From JBBRBB01 sp963830175 (GTDB lineage: Bacteria > Bacteroidota > Bacteroidia > Chitinophagales > Chitinophagaceae), in NCBI GenBank assembly GCA_963830175.1, contig CAWHKV010000009.1:372001-436000 (forward strand): 64,000 nucleotides of DNA. Reading direction: 5' to 3'. Shown piece after piece: positions 1 to 10,261 of the stretch. Position numbers and translations under genes: made by a program. The notes under the pieces are model-generated. The model worked only from the letters and a program-made list of their open reading frames with translations. It was not told where the DNA came from and did no database searches. Each line of letters starts with the position of its first letter. Position 1 is the first letter of the stretch.

Positions 1-3000
1 CTGCAAAAGCATTTGCCTGCCGGTTATTTACTTTAATAGTTGCATTGCCTAATGTGTCTGTTTTGTAAGTGAGATCTTTGATGTTAAGATCAGCAGTAAA
101 AACAGGATTGGTTATAGCATCAGTAACCAAGGCCGTACCATTAATTTCACCACCTGCAAGTAAAGAATCCTGGTTGGCAATTTTAGTTAATGTGGAAATT
201 TCAAAATTGTTGAAGTCTATTTTAATAGGCGCTTTCGTATTAGGTGAAGTGCTGTTTATAAATAATGACTGCCCATTTTGACTGATGGAAAGATTATTCA
301 CCAAAAGTCCTGTTGAATCATACTGAATATAATTTTCGGGAGACACTATCCAGGGCGAATAATTTAGTAAAAGATCGCCCGGTTTAATTTTAACCTGTAT
401 ACCGTTTAGCACCTGGTTGAGTAAAATACCCAGCTGGTATTGCGCTGTATTTTTTTTATCAAAAATGCGAAGGTTGGCGTCTACCTGGTTATTAGCAATA
501 TCCCCGTTTAAAAGTGTTCTGTTTAATTGTAATGAGCTTGTTTTTACCTGTTGCAATGCAAGGTTGTAACCTAACTTATCTGCGTTGGTTTCTGCAAAGA
601 GATTTATACTATCCAGTTGTGTTCCATCAAACATTAATTGCTTTTGCCTGTAAACAATCGATAAATAATCTGAGGCAGAATTATACCTTGCATTAATGAC
701 AGCAGAGTCACTGCCTTTTAGAGCCGGCATAAATTGTAAAACCATTGGTGATGATGGAAAAAATACTGCATCTACAGTAAAGTTTTGCGGTGTAAAAGGT
801 GCAGGTTTGTAGTTTGGAATTGCATAATATTTATTAATGGTTTGCTGTAAAGCAGCTGCCATCTCTGTTAATTTATACTGCCCCGAAACCGTGGCATACA
901 GGGCATTTGAACGCAGGGTTATTAATTTATTTTCTGGTGTTCCAGATGCGTTGATTGTTATAGAATCTGTTTCAATAGATTGGGTTGGGGTGCTGACAGT
1001 AATGTGGTCTATAAAAATATTTCCTGCAAGATCATCCGGGTCTGCATTTATAAGATTCACCTGCATTTGTCCTTTTAAGCCAATGGTATCAGGCATAAGC
1101 TTTAAGGCATTGAGACTAATTGTATCTAATGAAATATTTGCCTGAATATCTTTAGGCATGTCTGATGTAATATCTGCACTTGCCGTTAAATTGAATTTAA
1201 GGTTTGGATCATTTGCCATTGCCTTTATATCTGCAACGCCTTTTGCAATGCTTCCATCCACGGATACATTGCTATAATTATATCCCATTAAAAAAGCATT
1301 ACGAATCGTTGCCGTAAAAGTGGCATTAGCAGTTTTGTAATCTAAACCAGAACCTTTTATGTTTCCCTGCACACTTAGTTTGCCAACATTTTGTTCTTGC
1401 TTTGCCAGGTAACCGATATTTAAATTATCGGTGGTAAAACTGGCGTTATACGACTTCTGGTTTTGCATAGTGGCATTAATAAATGCATTGCCACTGCTTG
1501 TATTAACCTGCATTTTTGTGGTAAAGTTGTTTGCACTTCCCCTAAAAAAACCTTGCGCCGAAAGTGTTTCCGGAAGACGTATATTATCCGGAATGGAATT
1601 TTGCGGAATTAGTTGAAATATATCAGTGCGTGAAGTTTTTAGTTGTTTAATATTTACGTTGTATACTGCATTTTGCGCATCAGGTAAACCTTTAATGTTT
1701 GCAGAGGCATTGATAACAGTACCACCTAAACCGCGCATTTGAAGAAACGGAATGGAAAGATTATTTACATAACCTTTTACAGATGTGTTCAAATAAAAAC
1801 TTGAGTTTTTACCCGTTTTAATAACAGAAGACATTTGAGGAGCAAGCATAACAATGTCTTTTAAATCAATTGTGCATTTGTTAAGATCTGCATTAATGTA
1901 TATCCGTCCCGGATTAGTTGCAATTTTTTCAATAGAAGGATACTTAAGCAAAACCTTGTCGCGTATAATAGTTCGGTTTGTTTCTACCAATAAATTTTCG
2001 AGCGATGTTGCAGTGTCTGTATAAGAAAAATCGGTATGTAATTTTTTTAAATGAAAACCAGACCGTTCGTGGAAAGCCGCCTGTTTTATTTGACCGGAAT
2101 ATGCAACAGGTGTAAAATCAAGGTCATTTGCTTGTATTTCTATGGCTGTAGCATGCAGATGGCCATAATCAATTCCATTTGAAATTTTTGGTTGGGTTGA
2201 ATCGTAAAAACTAACTGTATTATTTGAAAGTGCTATGCGGGTAATTTTAAACCTCCATGCGCTGTCGCTGATAACATCTGCAACCTTTTTTTGTAAACTA
2301 TCTGCCTTAATCTTGGTAATATTTGTTGCCGGTCTTCCCAGCGTAACCGCAATGTTTGAATTTTTAAGGTTCAGATCATTTACTTCATAAAAAATTGATT
2401 GTAGATTAATCTCTTTGGGATGAGTAATAAATTCCCCAATGGAAATATCAGCATAGACAGCCGAAACAGAATTGCTATAAATAACCTTACTATTTTGCAC
2501 ATGCAGTTCATTGACCTGCATAGAAGGGAATGGTGTTACCGTTGTTGAAGTATCGTTTATATTGGTTTGTGCGAGTAAGGCTTTGTATTGTTTAATATTT
2601 GCAGAAGCATCTTTCAGGTCTATTTTATTGAAATTAAATACCTGGTTAAAAGGGTCAAATTTATCTATAGTGGTAGTAAATGTTTTAAGTTTAAAATTTA
2701 CATCATTACCGGTTATATCATCTTTAAACCTTGCCCTTATATTATTCAGCACAATTTCACCAACGCTAAATTTTAAAAGATTTGTAGAATCAACCGGGGT
2801 AGGTTGCGCCTGCTCCGTAACAAAGGCGTCAATGATGTAATTAAAATTAAACACTGTGTCTGGCAGCACGCGGTATATGTTGGCATAAATGCCATTTAAT
2901 TCAATATACTCTACATCCACTTCACTTTTTAGCAGTTTAAAAAGCGCTATATCTACACGAAGCTCTTTACCTGAAAGCAGTGTGTCTTTTTGCTGGTCTT

Positions 3001-3232
3001 CGAAATACACACCCTTTAAAACAATTCTTTTTGGAAATGCAATGGAAAGCCTGTCGATCTCAACTTTGGTTTTCAGTTTGTTTTCAAGAAATGCAACCAC
3101 CTTGTTTTTTGCAAACTGTTGAACACCCGGTACCTGAATTAATATGTACACCAAAACCAGCAGGAAAATAATTCCGGCTACAATCCATCCTAGGACCTTT
3201 AAAGTTTTTCTTATAAGCGTTGGTGTTGCCAA
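1..3232 (-). CDS. TamB/AsmA-like translocation and assembly module protein (N-terminal part, runs off the window)
   Basis: The minus-strand frame is open from 3232 to the window edge: 1077 residues with no stop, and the frame read at the edge matches the frame of the start. One membrane anchor lies at about residues 9-28, followed by a very long, beta-rich, low-complexity region full of short Asn/Thr/Ser/Ile strands, typical of TamB/AsmA-like proteins that span the periplasm and help lipid or outer-membrane protein transport. The family-defining C-terminal domain would lie outside the window. The best in-frame start is TTG at 3232, just before the membrane segment. A second TTG lies at 3268 and an in-frame stop sits just above it. 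ATG codons a few bases upstream are out of frame, so a one-base error at the start is possible. It is the last gene of a group with the two small genes upstream. The family call is good; the substrate is unknown. Confidence 0.8.
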   Translation of the reverse strand, partial: MATPTLIRKTLKVLGWIVAGIIFLLVLVYILIQVPGVQQFAKNKVVAFLENKLKTKVEIDRLSIAFPKRIVLKGVYFEDQQKDTLLSGKELRVDIALFKLLKSEVDVEYIELNGIYANIYRVLPDTVFNFNYIIDAFVTEQAQPTPVDSTNLLKFSVGEIVLNNIRARFKDDITGNDVNFKLKTFTTTIDKFDPFNQVFNFNKIDLKDASANIKQYKALLAQTNINDTSTTVTPFPSMQVNELHVQNSKVIYSNSVSAVYADISIGEFITHPKEINLQSIFYEVNDLNLKNSNIAVTLGRPATNITKIKADSLQKKVADVISDSAWRFKITRIALSNNTVSFYDSTQPKISNGIDYGHLHATAIEIQANDLDFTPVAYSGQIKQAAFHERSGFHLKKLHTDFSYTDTATSLENLLVETNRTIIRDKVLLKYPSIEKIATNPGRIYINADLNKCTIDLKDIVMLAPQMSSVIKTGKNSSFYLNTSVKGYVNNLSIPFLQMRGLGGTVINASANIKGLPDAQNAVYNVNIKQLKTSRTDIFQLIPQNSIPDNIRLPETLSAQGFFRGSANNFTTKMQVNTSSGNAFINATMQNQKSYNASFTTDNLNIGYLAKQEQNVGKLSVQGNIKGSGLDYKTANATFTATIRNAFLMGYNYSNVSVDGSIAKGVADIKAMANDPNLKFNLTASADITSDMPKDIQANISLDTISLNALKLMPDTIGLKGQMQVNLINADPDDLAGNIFIDHITVSTPTQSIETDSITINASGTPENKLITLRSNALYATVSGQYKLTEMAAALQQTINKYYAIPNYKPAPFTPQNFTVDAVFFPSSPMVLQFMPALKGSDSAVINARYNSASDYLSIVYRQKQLMFDGTQLDSINLFAETNADKLGYNLALQQVKTSSLQLNRTLLNGDIANNQVDANLRIFDKKNTAQYQLGILLNQVLNGIQVKIKPGDLLLNYSPWIVSPENYIQYDSTGLLVNNLSISQNGQSLFINSTSPNTKAPIKIDFNNFEISTLTKIANQDSLLAGGEINGTALVTDAITNPVFTADLNIKDLTYKTDTLGNATIKVNNRQANAFA

Positions 3233-3284
3233 TATATATAAGCATTCACCATTTGGGTGTTGCCACAAATGGATTTAGAAATTA

Positions 3285-3725
3285 TTAAAAGTTGCGGGGC
3301 GCCTGCTGTATGGATGTGTTTAAACGGCTGGCAGGTAGTGTGTTTTTTCTGCCTGCTTTCCATTTTGCAAAAATTTTAAAAGCAGCGGTCAGCATCATTT
3401 TTTTAATTACCATACCCAGTAATACTTTAATAGATCCACTGGTGTGTTTTTTTCTTGCAGCCCCTATAAAACTTGATATAGCCAAAACTCCGCTAAGTCC
3501 TTTGTAAATTTTGCCTAAGGTTCTTCTATTTAAAAACTTAGGAAATACAAGGGCTGCCACGGTTTTCATAGCTTGCTTTGGTACCTGCTGCCAGCGTTCT
3601 TCCAGATCGTGCTGCCTGGCATCCGTGCTAATTTTCAGTGCCATTATTTCAGCCCTCAATTGTTCCAATGTGTTTATTTTGGAAAGATCAAGAGTTATAT
3701 TAGTGTTTGTTATCGTTGGTTTCAT
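3285..3725 (-). CDS. hypothetical protein, 146 aa
   Basis: A short protein that I do not recognise. Residues 18-45 look helical and charged. A moderately hydrophobic stretch around residues 78-115 is rich in Gly, Ala and Met and could associate with the membrane, and the tail is basic. Its start overlaps the end of the upstream gene by 26 bases (3700-3725), which suggests translational coupling with the holin-like membrane protein. It lies 52 bases before the TamB-like gene, so the three genes are probably one transcript. No catalytic motif is visible. Confidence 0.65.
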   Translation of the reverse strand: MKPTITNTNITLDLSKINTLEQLRAEIMALKISTDARQHDLEERWQQVPKQAMKTVAALVFPKFLNRRTLGKIYKGLSGVLAISSFIGAARKKHTSGSIKVLLGMVIKKMMLTAAFKIFAKWKAGRKNTLPASRLNTSIQQAPRNF

Positions 3726-4077
3726 TTTCTGAGTTTTTGTCTAAGAAGGTATTAATTGAAAAATTAGTAATAGAACGTTTAATAGCCTTTCGCGCAACTG
3801 TGGTGATAATAATTAACAGAACCAGGTAAATCAATCCTACAATTAAATATCCCCAAACAATGCTTCCGGTAATATTTGCCAAACCATGTGCAGCTGCAAC
3901 GCTTAAGAAAAGTATGGTGAAAATTAAAACCAGTAAGGCAATTATTCCAGATATCAAAGCACCAATTAACCTCGAAGCTTTTTCTATTACCTGCAACCTC
4001 ATCAAAAGCATTTTCTGTTTCACATAATCTCTAACTTTCTGACGCGTTTCAGAAAAAAAACTTTGTTTGTTTGTCAT
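3700..4077 (-). CDS. phage holin family / DUF1469-like small membrane protein
   Basis: 125 residues: a basic amphipathic N-terminus (1-35), then two strong membrane segments (about 38-64 and 73-97) and a polar tail. This two-helix arrangement with a charged head is typical of the Actinobacterial holin-X/DUF1469 family, which is common in Bacteroidota and is not evidence of a phage. It is the first gene of a minus-strand group (this gene, the 146-residue unknown, the TamB-like gene), and its 3' end overlaps the next gene. The function is unknown; a membrane stress or envelope role is only an inference from the neighbours. Confidence 0.7.
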   Translation of the reverse strand: MTNKQSFFSETRQKVRDYVKQKMLLMRLQVIEKASRLIGALISGIIALLVLIFTILFLSVAAAHGLANITGSIVWGYLIVGLIYLVLLIIITTVARKAIKRSITNFSINTFLDKNSENETNDNKH

Positions 4078-4228
4078 AATCGAAATTTTACTAAATAATG
4101 TTTAAGGTAAACCGATTATAATAAGGTTTTTAAATTAAACAAATAGTTATTGGTCAAATATTTGTAATACCATAACAGGGTTTGCAAAAACGCTGCCAAC
4201 CTCCCTAATAACAACTTACGGTTAAACC

Positions 4229-5413
4229 ATGAAAAAAGCTGCTGATTCTAACATCGAAAATACTGAGGTACCCGAAACAATATCTTTAAAACCGCACCAA
4301 ACGCCGCAAGAAACAAAAGCCAACAGATTTATATTTCTAGGGATCATTGTAATATTCGGCATTTTTCTTTTCTACAGCCTTATTCAATTTTTTACAGCCT
4401 TTCTTACAGCTGTTGTTTTTTATGTTTTAAGTAAACCCTTTTTGCGTTACCTGATAAACAGGAAAGGTTGGAAAAAAAGCAATGCAGCCATTTTGGTTAT
4501 TACCATTTCATTTTTTATTATTCTTTTACCCATTGTTGGTTTTGTTAGTCTTGTTTATAATAAAATAAGCGCAGTTGCTGAAAACCCGGAATCGATACTT
4601 GCAGCAGTAAAGCATTTTAGTTCTGTTATAGAAGAAAGGTTTGGCGTACAACTTATTTCAAACGAAACGGGCCTTTCTGTTCAAAAATATGTTACAGGAC
4701 TTTTAGCAATAGTTCTAAACCAGGGGTTAAACTTTTTTGCAAATATTACCATGATGTATTTTATGCTGTATTTTTTTATACTGCATACAAACAGAATAGA
4801 AGCAGGCATTGTTTTTTACCTGCCTTTTCCCCGTTCTAAAATTATGTTATTCGGTAACGAACTGGTTGAACAAACATTCAGCAACGCAGTAGGTGTGCCT
4901 GCCATTGTTGTGGTAGAAGGTTTGTTTGCTTATATAGCTTTTTTAATCGCTGGTTTGCCTGAAGCGGGATTATGGGCTGTGCTAACCGGTATAGCATCAA
5001 TAGTTCCTATTATTGGTACTGCGCTTTTGTGGGCACCTATTTCTGCATACTTTTTTATAACCGATCATACCTGGCAGGGTGTATTCATTGCGCTATGGGG
5101 TATAATTGTTTTGGGATTGCTTGATAATGTTACCCGCTTTTTGCTCGCAAAAAAAATGGCAGATGTACACCCCATTGTTACCGTGCTAGGGATTATTATG
5201 GGTATTAATTATTTTGGATTGATCGGTTTGGTAATCGGTCCGTTATTAATTTCTTACTTTATAATATTGCTGCGCATCTATTATACAGAATATCAGCAGG
5301 TACCAACGCGCAAAACTATTAAAACACCGTGGCCAAGTTATCTTCCGCATTGGAGCGGTTCTAAAAGAAAAACCTCCACAAGAAGAAAAACCACGGCTAA
5401 GGCAAACGTTTAA
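4229..5413 (+). CDS. AI-2E family transporter (PerM/YdiK-like permease)
   Basis: 394 residues with about seven to eight membrane segments. Two N-terminal helices (about 33-70) are followed by a third, then a soluble region near 110-160, then five or more helices from about 165 to 350. The conserved late Gly/Pro/Asn-rich segment of the AI-2E transporter family (PF01594) is visible around residues 245-300. The C-terminal 25 residues are basic (Lys/Arg/Thr). Family members export autoinducer-2 or act in Na+/H+ exchange, so the substrate cannot be assigned. Its stop overlaps the stop of the convergent RND pump gene by four bases. It is divergent from the holin-like gene. Confidence 0.88.
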   Translation: MKKAADSNIENTEVPETISLKPHQTPQETKANRFIFLGIIVIFGIFLFYSLIQFFTAFLTAVVFYVLSKPFLRYLINRKGWKKSNAAILVITISFFIILLPIVGFVSLVYNKISAVAENPESILAAVKHFSSVIEERFGVQLISNETGLSVQKYVTGLLAIVLNQGLNFFANITMMYFMLYFFILHTNRIEAGIVFYLPFPRSKIMLFGNELVEQTFSNAVGVPAIVVVEGLFAYIAFLIAGLPEAGLWAVLTGIASIVPIIGTALLWAPISAYFFITDHTWQGVFIALWGIIVLGLLDNVTRFLLAKKMADVHPIVTVLGIIMGINYFGLIGLVIGPLLISYFIILLRIYYTEYQQVPTRKTIKTPWPSYLPHWSGSKRKTSTRRKTTAKANV

Positions 5414-8400
5414 AACCAGCTTCCTACAAAGGATTCGTTTACCCTTTCATTCTTAAGCCTTTTTCTCCGGGCTGATACTTTACGTTTGTGTATAACAGTT
5501 GTAATAATCATTAGTGGTAAAAACACCAGTGTCATTGGGGGTATACCAAGCATACTTATCCATTTGCCGCCATACATTCGGCGCATTGGTCTTCTTAATC
5601 TCTCAGACATTAAATACATTCCAGGTACTACTATCAGTGTCATAAAAAATGCAAAGGCAAGACCAAAAATAATGGTCCATGAAAGCGGGCTCCAGAAGGC
5701 AACATTATCTCCACCAAAGAAAATATGCGGGTTAAGGTCTGAGAATAAGGTTATAAAATTAATGTTGAAACCTACGCCCAGTGGAATCAAGGCAAGTATG
5801 GCGGCGAGGGCAGTTAATAATACAGGGATTATACGGGTTTTGCCGGCTTCAATTACTGCCTCACGTGTTTTCATTCCGCGTGCACGCAAAACATCTGCAA
5901 ATTCAATTACCAAAATACCATTCTTAACCACTATACCTGCCAGCCCCACGATACCTATGCCTGTCATAACCACACTTACTTCCATACCTGTTATGGCAAA
6001 CCCAAGTATAACACCAATTACACTAAACAATATTTCTGCTAAAATTATAACAGGCTTACTAACCGAATTGAATTGCAATACAAGTATTAATAAAATGATG
6101 GCGAAGGCTATAAGCATTGCCCGCATTAAGAAAGCGTCATTGTTTCCTGCATTTCGGCACCGGCACCTGTTTGCTCAATAGTTACACCGTCAGGTTTTTT
6201 ATTATAGGCGTTAATACCATTTTGTAATTGGGCATTCACTTCTGAAATCTGTTTTGGTAAGCCGTAGTAAGATTTGAATAAAGTGTGATGGTTCTCTTTT
6301 ATATTTTTCCTTTTTACACTTCCAACAGTGTTTGTATAGTCAACATTAACAAACGAACGAAGCGGAAAATTTTATTCCCCCGGTTGCAGTCCCGGAAGGT
6401 GATATTCATATTCAACAGGTCAGAAAGGCTGTTACGCTGCATTTCATCATTGCGCAATTGAATTTTATATTCATCTTCTCCTTCTTTTATTTTAGATATT
6501 TCTCTTCCAAATAAAGCAGTTCTTATTTCACTTCCGATCTGGCAGGCTGGAAATACCTTCGATGTTAGCACTTTCCCGGTCTATGTTGAGAGTTATTTCA
6601 GGGTTGGATAAGATCAACATCCATTTTTAATTCTTCAATCCCCGGAATTTGTAAAGAATCTAGATAATTTTTAAATGCCATTGCTGTTTTAGTAAGGTCA
6701 TCAAAATCGTCGCTTGTAACTTCTACGTTTACAGGCGGATCTGTTGGCGGACCATCCTGTTCGCTGGCAACACTTATTTCTGCACCGGGAATACTTATTC
6801 AATGCATTACGAATTGAATCAAGATATGGTAACGTTGTAACCCCATTTCTTTTTTCAAACTCAACAAAAGAAACCTGTATTCTTCCCCGTTCAGGATGTG
6901 AACTTTGATCGCCACTGTTGGGATCACTTGCCCCAACAGCAACATTGCTTATTACGCTTTCAACAACAGGGTTGGTTTTGTCTTTATTCATTCCCAAAAC
7001 ATTGTTTACTTTTTTTCCAGTTCACGTGTAATAGAATCGGTGTATTCAACATCTGTACCCACGGGTAATTTCAGGTAAACATAAATCTGGTTAGGATCGC
7101 CTTGCGGAAACTGCGACACGGGCGGGTTTACAATACCAAACAAAATAAAGGAGAAGAAAAGCAGGCCAAATTACACTTAACACCAACCACATCGGGCTCC
7201 ATCCTAAAAGAGTCCACTTCAATAATTTTTCGTACCGGTTCATAATGCCGGTAATGCCCTGGTTTGAAATTTATGAATAAGGTCTTCGAGCACAAAACGA
7301 TTAAGCAAGACCATTAATACCAAAAACAAAATAAGATTGCCAATAAAGGTTTCACCGGCTAGATCAAACAATACACCCAGGCCAATTGCTATCCAGAAAA
7401 AAGGTTTTTTAAAAATGACCTTTTTTATCTTTTTTACCGCCCTCTTCTTCGTTCATAAAATCTACCGCGAAAACTGGGTTAATGATAAAAGCCACAATAA
7501 GTGAAGCTGTTAATGTGAAGATGAGCATGGTAGGCAGATAGATCATAAACTTGCCTATAATGCCCGGCCAAAAAAGTAAAGGAAAAAAGGGCGCTAATGT
7601 AGTAAGTGTACCTGCGAGAACAGGAACAAAAACTTCACCTGCAGCGATTTTTGCTGAAATGGCCGAACTTATTTTTCCTTTTGCGTTAGAGAAAATGCGG
7701 TGTGTATTTTCAATTACTACAATGGCATCATCTACAATTATTCCCAGACCAAAAAGCAACGCAAACAATACAATAAAATTGAGTGTTACATGTGTGCCTA
7801 CGATAAGGTCGGCTGCAGGCAAAAATAAAAATGCCACGAACATGCTTAATGGAACTGACAATGCAACAAAGAATGCATTTACCACTCCCATAAAAAACAT
7901 TAGAATAAGCAGTACGAGTATAAACCCAATTACAATGGAATTAACCAGCTCATTAAATGAGGTTCTTGTTGATTTACTCAGGTCGCCTGTTACAACAACA
8001 TCTAAATCTTTTGGAAAAGAGCTTACCTGTAATTCATCCACCGCAGCCTTCACTGCATCGGAAGTTTCAATAAGGTTTTCGCCAGCACGTTTAATAATGT
8101 TTAGTGTAATAACACTTTTGCCATTAAGTCGAGCATAGCTTTCACTGGTTTTAAGTGTGTCTTTGATGGTGGCAATATCTTTCAGGTAAACAGGGTCGTT
8201 ATAAATATTTCTTACAATAACTTTCTCCAGGTCAAACTGGTTTTTGAACTGCCCTCGTAATTGCAGGTTACGTTTCATATCGCCCACTTCGAGCAGACCA
8301 CCGGAGATGTCGTGATTTTCTGATGAAATGGCATTGGCAATATCATTATAAGAAACCTTAGCAGCCTGCATTAGCGGGCGGTTAACATTAATCTGGAATT

Positions 8401-8986
8401 CACGCTCTGGCGCACCCACAAGGTCCACACGATTAAGCTGGGTAAGTTCTTCCAGCCTGTCCTGCATTTGGTCTGCATATCGTTTTAATCTTTGCAGGTC
8501 GTAATTGCCACTAATGTTTACATACATGATGGGCATTTCAGAGAAACTTATTTCCCGTGCGGCAGGTTCTTGTGTAAGATCTGTAGGCAAATCCTGCTTG
8601 GCTTTGTCCACTGCATCCTTCACTTTTTGCAGTGCGATATCTGTTTTTACTTCTGTATCAAATTCAACAACTATGGCTGAATAATCTTGTTGCGAAGTAG
8701 TTGTTATCTTATTAATCTTTGCGCCCGTTATCCCTTTAATTTGTTTTTCTATGGGTTTTGTTACGAGGTTTTCAATATCCCTGGGAGAATTGCCTACATG
8801 TATGGTTTGCACATAAATGGTAGGTATAACTATATCGGGAAACTGCTCTTTAGGAAGGGTAACAAATTGAAAAACACCTGCGATGGATAAGAATATCACA
8901 AGAAGGTAAATGGATGTTTTATTATTTACACTCCAGCTTGTAGGTTTAAATTCTTTAAATGATCCGGGTGAATATTCTTTACTCAT
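5410..8986 (-). pseudogene. RND multidrug efflux permease (AcrB/MexB-like), broken by many single-base indels
   Basis: The locus has the length of a whole RND pump (about 1190 codons). The first 525 residues (8986 to 7409) are intact: the N-terminal membrane helix, the periplasmic porter part, and helices with the family's GLGIIVDDAIVVIEN signature. From 7420 down to 6126 the frame changes at least eight times: near 7417 (one T too many in a T run), 7230, 7165, 7010, 6810, 6605, 6560 and 6140. Each restored frame continues recognisable RND sequence. The last 238 residues (6126 to 5410) are again intact, with the C-terminal membrane helices. I saw no nonsense codon in the restored frames. The pump would work with the HlyD adaptor (9062-10222) and TolC (10262-11689) upstream. 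Either the assembly is poor here or the pump is dead. Confidence 0.85.
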
Positions 8987-9061
8987 AGAAAGATGCAGTT
9001 TAGTAGTTCCCTTATGCGCACGCTATGCACTTATTAGTGTTTGTAGAAATAGGTTAGATTA

Positions 9062-10222
9062 TCACTGGGTGGTGATTAATTGACCATCAAATAAATTCTG
9101 AAATCCATCGGTAATAACCTGGTCGCCTTCGCTTAAACCGCTTTTTACTTCAAGCATGTTGCCATATAATTCTCCATATTCAATAGCCTTTTTGCGGGCA
9201 ACCATATTACCATTTTCTGTAGCAGCAACAAGAACAAAACTTCCTTTCTCATCTTTTTGCATAGTATTAAGCGGTATAGTAATGGCATTACTTACGGCAT
9301 AGTCCAGTATTTTAACTGTAGCAACCTGGTTGGGTTTAAAATTCTTTGATGATGGAAGGCGCGCCTCAACATAAAAAGACCTGCTGTTGGGATCTATGGT
9401 TTTACCCACTGATGAAACAGTGAGATTAAATGTTTGGTTAGTTTCTGGTATGTTAACGATCATCGGCGTACCTGTCTTAACACTGGCTATGTAATTTTCA
9501 GGCACGGGCACAGTTACTTTTAAGTTTCCTGTATTTACAACTTTAATGTAGCCACCCATCTGCGGGTTGCCTGTAAACATTTCTCCCACGCGAATGGTTA
9601 CTTCATCAGCCACACCACTCATTCCTGCATATACATTGGTAAATGAAAGTTGTTCGTTCAATAAATTAAGCTGGTTTTGTGCCTGGTCTACATTGTTTTT
9701 TGCACTGATGAGTTCAACCTCAGTGCCTATATTCTGTTTCCATAAATTATTACGCCTGTTATAAAGATCTTTGGCGAAGGCAAGCTGTGTTTTAGCCTGT
9801 TCTATCTGGCTGCGTATTAAAGCATCATCTAACTTAAGCAAAAGCTTTCCTTTGTTTACATATTCACCCTGTTTTACATAAACGCCTTTAACCTGCCCAC
9901 CACCATTTCTGGCAGTAACATATGCTACGTTCTCTGCATCAACCTTTCCCTGCAGATCTATATAATGGTTGAAATTTTGAGAAGAAACGGGCGCCACTGC
10001 TACCAGTTTAGGTTTCTCAGTTTTTTGGGAGGGATCTAACTTTACAAGTTCCTGTTCAAGTGCAATAATCTCCTGGTTAAGTTTTTCCTGCTGCTTTTTT
10101 AAATCTTCAAGCTTTGTTTTTTTTTCAGTTACCACCTTAGTTGTAGTTGTGGTTTCGGTACCTCCATCACAAGCAGAAAGGGTTAGGGAAAAAACAATTA
10201 ATGCCGCCAAAATTTGTTTCAT
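9062..10222 (-). CDS. RND efflux periplasmic adaptor subunit (HlyD/AcrA family lipoprotein)
   Basis: 386 residues. A lipoprotein signal peptide ends in LTLSAC, with Cys18 as the lipid-attached residue. Residues 33-62 form a Glu/Lys/Gln-rich coiled coil. A biotinyl-lipoyl-like half-motif lies near 85-125, then an alpha-helical hairpin at about 125-190 (Ile/Gln-rich), then beta-barrel and membrane-proximal domains to the end. This is the normal domain order of the membrane fusion protein that bridges an inner-membrane RND pump to TolC. It sits 75 bases upstream of the pump gene and 39 bases downstream of the tolC gene in one operon led by the TetR regulator. The substrates are unknown. Confidence 0.93.
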   Translation of the reverse strand: MKQILAALIVFSLTLSACDGGTETTTTTKVVTEKKTKLEDLKKQQEKLNQEIIALEQELVKLDPSQKTEKPKLVAVAPVSSQNFNHYIDLQGKVDAENVAYVTARNGGGQVKGVYVKQGEYVNKGKLLLKLDDALIRSQIEQAKTQLAFAKDLYNRRNNLWKQNIGTEVELISAKNNVDQAQNQLNLLNEQLSFTNVYAGMSGVADEVTIRVGEMFTGNPQMGGYIKVVNTGNLKVTVPVPENYIASVKTGTPMIVNIPETNQTFNLTVSSVGKTIDPNSRSFYVEARLPSSKNFKPNQVATVKILDYAVSNAITIPLNTMQKDEKGSFVLVAATENGNMVARKKAIEYGELYGNMLEVKSGLSEGDQVITDGFQNLFDGQLITTQ

Positions 10223-10261
10223 AATCTTTCATTTAGTCCGTTCCGGGGTTGCTATGCTTTT

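Noticed and set aside
3700..4077. A prophage remnant suggested by the holin-like protein
   Set aside because: No integrase, terminase, capsid or attachment-site repeat is nearby; this protein family is common as an ordinary chromosomal gene.
5486..6181. A 231-residue plus-strand open frame
   Set aside because: It lies opposite the C-terminal RND pump sequence, which matches its family on the minus strand; the plus frame has no family-like motifs.
7551..8138. A 195-residue plus-strand open frame
   Set aside because: It is opposite the intact N-terminal half of the RND pump and shows no coding-type features.
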